Shown piece after piece: positions 58,028-64,000 of a stretch of 64,000 nt of DNA (positions are counted from its first letter, which is position 1; each line of letters starts with the position of its first letter). Location: positions 1 through 64,000 of the forward strand of contig CACIPQ010000005.1 of assembly GCA_902588585.1 (NCBI GenBank). The letters are read 5' to 3'. A model generated the notes under the pieces. It was given only the letters and a program-made list of their open reading frames with translations. It did not search any database and was not told the DNA's origin. The position numbers and the translations under genes are program-made. The stretch is from an uncultured Pelagibacteraceae bacterium. GTDB lineage: Bacteria; Pseudomonadota; Alphaproteobacteria; Pelagibacterales; Pelagibacteraceae.

Positions 58028-60700
58028 TTAATTCAACATATTTCTCAAAACAAATTGAAGAATCCCTCCGTTTTTATAATATTCAATTTCATTTTCAGTA
58101 TCTATTCTTGATAAAACTTTTATAGTTTTGCTAGAACCATCTACATATTTAATTTCACAGCTTACTTCTGCTCTTGGGTTAATTCCTTTTTCAATATCAA
58201 TAATAGTAAATAATTCAGTGCCTTTAATATTCAATTTTTTTCTGTCAAAACTCTCTTTAAATTGAAGTGGTAAAATTCCCATTCCCACCAAATTTGATCT
58301 ATGAATTCTCTCAAAACTTTCTGCAATAACAGCTTTGATTCCTAATAATTTAGTTCCCTTTGCAGCCCAGTCCCGAGAAGATCCTGTTCCATACTCTTTC
58401 CCGGCAATAACTACAAGATCAGTGCCTCTTTTTTTATATTCCATAGCTGCATTGTAAACGCTCATTTGCTTTCCATCTGGTTGTAAAATTGTAAAACCAC
58501 CTTCGGTACCAGGCGCCATTTCATTTCTTATTCTAATATTTCCAAAAGTTCCTCTCAACATTACCTCGTGGTTACCTCTTCTAGCTCCGTACGAATTAAA
58601 ATCTTTTTGTTGTATCTGATGTTTCATAAAATAATCACCTGTAGGGCTATCTTTTTTTATAGAGCCAGCCGGTGAGATATGATCGGTTGTTACTGTATCC
58701 CCAAGTATCAAAAGTGGTCTTGCATCTTTAATTTTTTTAAATCCTTCAGGCTTGTCTGGTAAATTATCAAAAAAAGGTGGTCTTTTTACGTATGTAGAAC
58801 TTTCTTCCCAATTATAAATGCTGCTCTGATCTGTTTTAATTGAACTCCATTCTTTTGGGCCTTCTGAAATATTAGAGTAACGCTTAACAAACATATCTGC
58901 GCTTATAGACTTCAATATTAACTCTTCGATTTCTTTATTGCTTGGCCAAATATCTTTTAAAAAAACATCTTTTCCTTTTTGATCTTTTCCTAGGGAAGTT
59001 TTATATAAATCATGATGCATGTTCCCAGCCAAAGCGTAAGCAACGACCAGTGGTGGTGAAGCCAAATAATTTGCTTTTACATCTGGGTTTATTCTTCCTT
59101 CAAAATTTCTATTGCCTGATAGAACTGAAACTGCATATAAATTTTCTTTATGAATAGAATCTGAAATTTCTTGATCAAGAGGTCCGGAATTTCCAATACA
59201 AGTTGTACACCCGTATCCTACGAGATTAAAACCTAGTTCGTCTAAATATTTGTTTAATCCAGCTTTTTCTAAATAGTCAGTCACTACTTGAGAGCCTGGA
59301 GCTAAAGAAGTTTTTACCCATGGTTTTACTTTTAAACCCTTTTCAAAAGCTTTTTTTGCTAACAAACCCGCTCCTATCATTACGCTAGGATTTGAAGTAT
59401 TCGTACAAGAAGTTATTGCGGCTATCACAATATCTCCATCTTTAATTTTAAAATCTTTTTTTCCAACTTTTGCTTCTTGAGGAACCTTTCTTTTAGTATT
59501 TTCTCTAAAAGCTTTGTCAAAATCTCTTGCTGCCTCGGTAAGTAAAACCTTGTCTTGCGGTCTTTTAGGTCCTGAAATACTAGGCACAACCGAGCTCAGA
59601 TCTAGTGAGATAGTGCTAGTGAATTCTATATCTTCACTGGACCATAAACCTTGTTCTTTAGAATACTTTTCTACTAGAGATATTGTTTTTTCATCTCTTC
59701 CAGAAAATTTTAAATATTTTATTGTTTCGTCATCGATAGGAAAAAAACCACAAGTTGCTCCATACTCTGGGGCCATATTTGCTATTGTTGCTCTATCAGC
59801 TAAAGATAAATTTTTTAATCCTTTGCCATAAAATTCTACAAATTTACCTACGACACCTTTTTTTCTTAACATTTGTACGATTGTTAAAACTAAATCGCTA
59901 GCAGTTGTTCCTTCGGTAAGTTTTCCATTAATTTCAAAACCAACCACTTCCGGTATCAACATTGAAATTGGCTGTCCTAACATAGCTGCTTCTGCTTCTA
60001 TTCCGCCAACGCCCCAACCCAAAACTGACAATCCATTAACCATTGTAGTATGACTATCGGTTCCCACTAATGTGTCAGGATAAGCAAAAGTTTCTCCTTT
60101 GCTTTTGGAAGACCAAACTACTTTTGACAAATACTCTAAATTAACTTGATGACAAATTCCTGTACCAGGAGGGACAACTCTAAAGTTATTAAAAGCATTT
60201 TGTCCCCATTTTAAAAAAGAATACCTTTCTCCGTTTCTATCAAATTCTCTTTCAACATTTTTTATAAAAGAATCTTTTTTTGCATAATTATCAACCATGA
60301 CTGAATGGTCTATAACCAAATCAACCGTAGATAATGGATTAATTTTCTTTGGATCTTTATTTTTTGATTTTACTGCGTCTCTCATTGCTGCTAGGTCTGC
60401 TACTGCTGGAATTCCTGTATAATCCTGCAATAAAATTCTTGCAGGTCTGTAAGCTATTTCGGATTTAGATTTTTTTGTTTTTAACCATTCTCCAACGGAT
60501 TCTATTTGTTTTTTATCTACTGTTGTGCCGTCCTCAAATCGTAATAAGTTTTCAAGTAGAACTTTTAAAGATTTTGGCAATTTTTTAATATCTTTTAATC
60601 CGTTCTTTTCTGCTTTTGCTAGACTATAGAAATGATACGTTTTGCCTGAAACTATTAATTTATCCAATGATTGGAATGAATTTTTACTTTTAAATTCCAT
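58028..60700 (-). CDS. acnA: Aconitate hydratase (AcnA type)
   Basis: [75 protein letters not shown]. Confidence 0.97.
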   Translation of the reverse strand: MEFKSKNSFQSLDKLIVSGKTYHFYSLAKAEKNGLKDIKKLPKSLKVLLENLLRFEDGTTVDKKQIESVGEWLKTKKSKSEIAYRPARILLQDYTGIPAVADLAAMRDAVKSKNKDPKKINPLSTVDLVIDHSVMVDNYAKKDSFIKNVEREFDRNGERYSFLKWGQNAFNNFRVVPPGTGICHQVNLEYLSKVVWSSKSKGETFAYPDTLVGTDSHTTMVNGLSVLGWGVGGIEAEAAMLGQPISMLIPEVVGFEINGKLTEGTTASDLVLTIVQMLRKKGVVGKFVEFYGKGLKNLSLADRATIANMAPEYGATCGFFPIDDETIKYLKFSGRDEKTISLVEKYSKEQGLWSSEDIEFTSTISLDLSSVVPSISGPKRPQDKVLLTEAARDFDKAFRENTKRKVPQEAKVGKKDFKIKDGDIVIAAITSCTNTSNPSVMIGAGLLAKKAFEKGLKVKPWVKTSLAPGSQVVTDYLEKAGLNKYLDELGFNLVGYGCTTCIGNSGPLDQEISDSIHKENLYAVSVLSGNRNFEGRINPDVKANYLASPPLVVAYALAGNMHHDLYKTSLGKDQKGKDVFLKDIWPSNKEIEELILKSISADMFVKRYSNISEGPKEWSSIKTDQSSIYNWEESSTYVKRPPFFDNLPDKPEGFKKIKDARPLLILGDTVTTDHISPAGSIKKDSPTGDYFMKHQIQQKDFNSYGARRGNHEVMLRGTFGNIRIRNEMAPGTEGGFTILQPDGKQMSVYNAAMEYKKRGTDLVVIAGKEYGTGSSRDWAAKGTKLLGIKAVIAESFERIHRSNLVGMGILPLQFKESFDRKKLNIKGTELFTIIDIEKGINPRAEVSCEIKYVDGSSKTIKVLSRIDTENEIEYYKNGGILQFVLRNMLN

Positions 60701-60703
60701 GCC

Positions 60704-61294
60704 TTATACATAAAACATAATTACGCAAACGATAAGCAAAAAAGACATTATATAGTTAAAATTTCTTATAAATTTTTCACTTGTAGCAAAATTTCTTAAG
60801 TACATGCCTAATAAACACCAACCGTTAATGCTTAAGACGGCCATAAGGAAAAAAAACGATATAACTATAATTGAATCTCTTAAGTAGTTAGTTCCTGCAT
60901 CAATAAAAATAGAAACGCTTGTCATAGAAACGACTATGCTTTTTGGATTAATAAATTGTAAAATAAATGCTTTGCCAAAAGTTATAGGATTTTTGGTTAA
61001 AGCATCTATCGAGCTTTTGCTAAAAGAAATCAAATAAGCCAGATAAATAAGAAATATGGAACCTAAAACTCGAATAATATCTTGAAGAAAAGGATATTGT
61101 CTAAAAATTAAGATTAGACCTGTGTCCATTAAAATTAATAATGATGTCCAACCAGAGATAACAGCTAGTATTAAAGGCAATGTTTTTCTGAAACCAAAGT
61201 TAAATCCAGAATAAGATGCTGTGATATTATTGGGTCCAGGCGTAAATGCCGTAACAAAACCAAATATTATGAGGTTTAGTAAATCAGGATACAT
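60704..61294 (-). CDS. LysE/RhtB-family amino acid exporter
   Basis: FGFVTAFTPGPNNITASYSGFNFGFRKTLP. Confidence 0.9.
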   Translation of the reverse strand: MYPDLLNLIIFGFVTAFTPGPNNITASYSGFNFGFRKTLPLILAVISGWTSLLILMDTGLILIFRQYPFLQDIIRVLGSIFLIYLAYLISFSKSSIDALTKNPITFGKAFILQFINPKSIVVSMTSVSIFIDAGTNYLRDSIIVISFFFLMAVLSINGWCLLGMYLRNFATSEKFIRNFNYIMSFLLIVCVIMFYV

Positions 61295-61297
61295 AAT

Positions 61298-61633
61298 TTA
61301 AGCAATGTCTAAACCGTTCTCTGCTTTTTGTGACGGATGTACTAAAACCACTTTGCCATCTTTTTCAATAGCTCCAAGAATTAAAACTTCTGAAACTATT
61401 CCTGCGATATTTTTTTTTGGAAAATTACATACACCAATAACTTGCTTTCCTACAAGATTTTCTTCTGAATAGTAGTGTGAAATTTGAGCAGAAGATTCTT
61501 TAATTCCAACCTCTTTTCCAAAATCAACTTTTACTACCAGAGAAGGTTTTCTAGCTTTTTCGTTTTTTTTAACTGATAAAACTGTTCCTAGTTTAATTTG
61601 AACTTTTTTAAAATCATCATATGTTATTTCCAT
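61298..61633 (-). CDS. tRNA-binding domain protein (CsaA-like)
   Basis: VQIKLGTVLSVKKNEKARKPSLVVKVDFG; GKQVIGVCNFPKKNIAG; GxxxLVHPSQ region. Confidence 0.9.
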   Translation of the reverse strand: MEITYDDFKKVQIKLGTVLSVKKNEKARKPSLVVKVDFGKEVGIKESSAQISHYYSEENLVGKQVIGVCNFPKKNIAGIVSEVLILGAIEKDGKVVLVHPSQKAENGLDIA

Positions 61634-61642
61634 TTTGCCTCC

Positions 61643-61670
61643 TAAAAAAAAGGGGGCTAAGAAGCCCCCT
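61643..61670 (-). terminator. Terminator after the branched-chain amino acid binding protein gene
   Basis: Minus strand AGGGGGCTTCTTAGCCCCCT followed by a T-run. Confidence 0.85.
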
Positions 61671-61695
61671 TCTTAATTTTATGAATTAAAAAAAA

Positions 61696-62799
61696 TTACA
61701 GTTGTTTGTAATTTCCTTTGCTCCACTCATACCATACATAACCTGGTAAACTTACATCTCCTTTTTTATCGAAGCTTAAAGTTCCAAGCACAGTATTAAA
61801 TTTGCCTTTTTTCATAGCTTTCAAAACTTTTTTGCTATCTGTTGAACCAGCAGCTTTCGCAGCTTGTTCGAACACTTCAAGTGCAGCATATGAGTAAAGC
61901 ACATAACCTTCAGGTTCAATGCCTGCAGCTTTGAACTTCTTAACTAATGGAGCAGCTTGTGGATTATTTCTAGGATCCGGGCTGAAAGTCATTAACGTAC
62001 CTTCGCCAGCATCACCAGTAATTTGCCAGTATTCAGCTGTAACTAACGCATCACCACTAATTAATTTAGTTTTCATACCTTGATCTCTCATTTGTCTTAC
62101 GATCAAACCACCTTCTGTGTGGTAACCACCAAGATAAACTGCATCAATGCCTTTCGACTTAAGTTTAGAAACTAAAGCAGAGTAATCCTTTTCACCTGCT
62201 GTAAATGCTTCGTACATAGTTTCTTTTAAGCCAGCTTTATTCATATTCATTTTAGTAGCATCTGCTAAACCTTTTCCGTAAGCAGTTTTGTCATGAATAA
62301 TCGCAACTTTTTTTCCTTTGTATTCTTTTGCTAAAAATGCTCCAGCAACTTCTCCTTGTTGGTCATCTCTACCGCAAACTCTGAATACGTTTGGTCCACC
62401 TTCATCCGTAAATGCCGGATTTGTTGAAGCTGGAGAAACTTGGATAATACCTTCTTCAGTGTAAACTTTAGAAGCTGGTATTGAAGATCCAGAGCAGAAG
62501 TGGCCTGCAACGTAAGCAACTTTCTGTGATACAAATTTGTTAGCAACTGCAACAGCTTGTTTTGGATCACAAGCATCATCACCGATTACTAATTTAACTT
62601 TTTCTCCGTTTATACCGCCTTTTGCATTAACGTCTTTTACCCACATTTCAGCACCAGCTTTAAGCTGAGCACCAAAAGATGCGTACTGTCCGCTCATAGG
62701 TCCAGCGCTTGCGACTATTACATCGGCTTTCGCTGAGAACGAACCAAACATTAAAAAAGCAGCAAATACAGAAACTAGATATTTTATTGATCTAATCAT
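61696..62799 (-). CDS. livK: Branched-chain amino acid ABC transporter substrate-binding protein
   Basis: Signal peptide; VASAGPMSGQYASFGAQLKAGAEMWVKDVNAKGGINGEKVKLVIGDDACDPKQAVAVANK. Confidence 0.95.
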   Translation of the reverse strand: MIRSIKYLVSVFAAFLMFGSFSAKADVIVASAGPMSGQYASFGAQLKAGAEMWVKDVNAKGGINGEKVKLVIGDDACDPKQAVAVANKFVSQKVAYVAGHFCSGSSIPASKVYTEEGIIQVSPASTNPAFTDEGGPNVFRVCGRDDQQGEVAGAFLAKEYKGKKVAIIHDKTAYGKGLADATKMNMNKAGLKETMYEAFTAGEKDYSALVSKLKSKGIDAVYLGGYHTEGGLIVRQMRDQGMKTKLISGDALVTAEYWQITGDAGEGTLMTFSPDPRNNPQAAPLVKKFKAAGIEPEGYVLYSYAALEVFEQAAKAAGSTDSKKVLKAMKKGKFNTVLGTLSFDKKGDVSLPGYVWYEWSKGNYKQL

Positions 62800-62892
62800 T
62801 TTTACTCCCCTTTATATTAATTAATTAATTAAATTGCGTTATTGAACTACAACTGTAAGTTTGTGTAAACAGCAAAACTGTCCAAAAAATTA

Positions 62893-63606
62893 TTATTTTC
62901 CGCCCTCTAGGTAAGCTGCTTGCACGTCTGGGTTGTTAAGAAGATCTTTGCCTGCTCCTTCTAAGGAAATTTTTCCATTAACTAAAACATATCCTCGGTC
63001 TGCAAGCTCCAATGCTTTTTTAGCGTTCTGTTCTACTAGAAAAACTGTAACTTTTTTCTCTTTATTTATATTTTTAATAGATGAAAATATTTGGTTAACC
63101 AATTTAGGTGCTATACCTAACGAAGGCTCGTCCAATAATAACATTCGTGGTCTAGCCATCATGGCTCTGCCGATAGCCAACATTTGTTGTTCTCCTCCCG
63201 ATAAAGTTCCTCCCCTTTGTGATAGTCGATCTTTTAAAACGGGAAAAAGATCATAGACATCTTTTGAATCTTGATCAAAATTTTTACCTTTTTCATTTAC
63301 AGATGCACCTAATCTTAAGTTATCTTCTACGGTTAGTCTTGAAAAGATTCTTCTTCCTTCGGGAACTTGGGAGATACCAAGATTAACGATATCATGTGGA
63401 GGTAAATTTGCTATGCTTTTGCTTTCAAAAAGTATTTCCCCTGTAGCTGCTTTATTAACGCCGCTTATTGTCATTAATAGAGTTGATTTTCCAGCACCAT
63501 TTGATCCTATTAATGCAACGATTTCTCCGTCATTCACTTTAACGTCCACTCCTCTAAGAGCTTGAATGTTACCGTAAAAAGTTTCAACTTTAGAAATATT
63601 TAGCAT
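62893..63606 (-). CDS. livF: Branched-chain amino acid ABC transporter ATP-binding protein LivF
   Basis: IGSNGAGKSTLLMTISG, SQVPEGRRIFSRLTVEDNLRLGA, LSGGEQQMLAIGRAMMARPRMLLLDEPSLGIAP. Confidence 0.96.
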   Translation of the reverse strand: MLNISKVETFYGNIQALRGVDVKVNDGEIVALIGSNGAGKSTLLMTISGVNKAATGEILFESKSIANLPPHDIVNLGISQVPEGRRIFSRLTVEDNLRLGASVNEKGKNFDQDSKDVYDLFPVLKDRLSQRGGTLSGGEQQMLAIGRAMMARPRMLLLDEPSLGIAPKLVNQIFSSIKNINKEKKVTVFLVEQNAKKALELADRGYVLVNGKISLEGAGKDLLNNPDVQAAYLEGGK

Positions 63607-63608
63607 GT

Positions 63609-64000
63609 CTAATCTTCCGTTCCCAAATAAGCTTCTATAACTTCAGGGCTATTTTTTGTTTCTTTTGCTGTTCCTTCAAAAATTTTTTTACCATAATTTA
63701 AAACGACAACGTGATCTGAAATTCCCATAACAACACTCATGTCATGTTCAATTAATAAAATTCCTGTTTTTTTATCGTTTTTTATAAATTTAAGTAATTT
63801 ATTTAATTCAGCTGACTCCTTTGCATTTAACCCCGCGGCTGGTTCATCTAGACATAAAAGGTGTGGATCTATACACATTGCTCTCACAATTTCTAATTTT
63901 CTTTGGTCTCCATAAGGAAGATCTCCTGCATTGTCGTCTGCTCTATTTGTTAACCCAATAATATCTAACCAATATTTTGAGATTTTTACGGCTTCTTTTT
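63609..64000 (-). CDS. livG: Branched-chain amino acid ABC transporter ATP-binding protein LivG (partial, runs off window end)
   Basis: Frame stays open to window edge: ...KKEAVKISKYWLDIIGLTNRADDNAGDLPYGDQRKLEIVRAMCIDPHLLCLDEPAAGLN. Confidence 0.93.
   Translation of the reverse strand, partial: KEAVKISKYWLDIIGLTNRADDNAGDLPYGDQRKLEIVRAMCIDPHLLCLDEPAAGLNAKESAELNKLLKFIKNDKKTGILLIEHDMSVVMGISDHVVVLNYGKKIFEGTAKETKNSPEVIEAYLGTED

Noticed and set aside
62820-62834. ATTAATTAATTAATTAA tract upstream of livK
   Set aside because: Short AT-rich repeat expected in a low-GC genome; no evidence for a regulator site.
1-64000. CRISPR arrays, prophage, transposons, toxin-antitoxin or defence islands
   Set aside because: No spaced direct repeats, transposase, integrase, phage structural or defence genes seen; the region looks like core metabolism.

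Overview
This is an AT-rich, tightly packed bacterial chromosome segment. Gene content, gene style and spacing look like a marine SAR11/Pelagibacter-type alphaproteobacterium; that placement is inference and no marker search was run. Nearly all of the window is coding. Recognisable blocks: an IscR-SUF Fe-S operon (iscR-sufB-VOC-sufE-sufC-sufD-sufS-sufU); anmK/tyrS; mrcA-prfB-AsmA-like, with an intact RF2 programmed frameshift; rne; thiSG; aroQ-accBC; mnmA; cysQ; recX; bcp; amtB; HU; rhomboid-RseP; bactofilin; acuI-LysR; folE/hisI; a glycine-riboswitch gcvTHP operon that appears to continue into a CFA/furan-lipid-like module; pxpA/pxpBC plus a DMT exporter; a TRAP (DctPQM) and a TTT (TctCBA) transporter, the latter next to prpD and acnA; and livK/livF/livG. 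I saw no CRISPR array, rRNA, tRNA or obvious mobile element. Most notable leads: an unassigned multi-hairpin RNA locus (about 20710-20935), a 27-aa Arg/Lys-rich ORF missed by the ORF track, the apparent coupling of gcvTHP to a lipid-modification cassette, an overlapping rhomboid/RseP gene pair, and a hairpin abutting the dctQ start codon.
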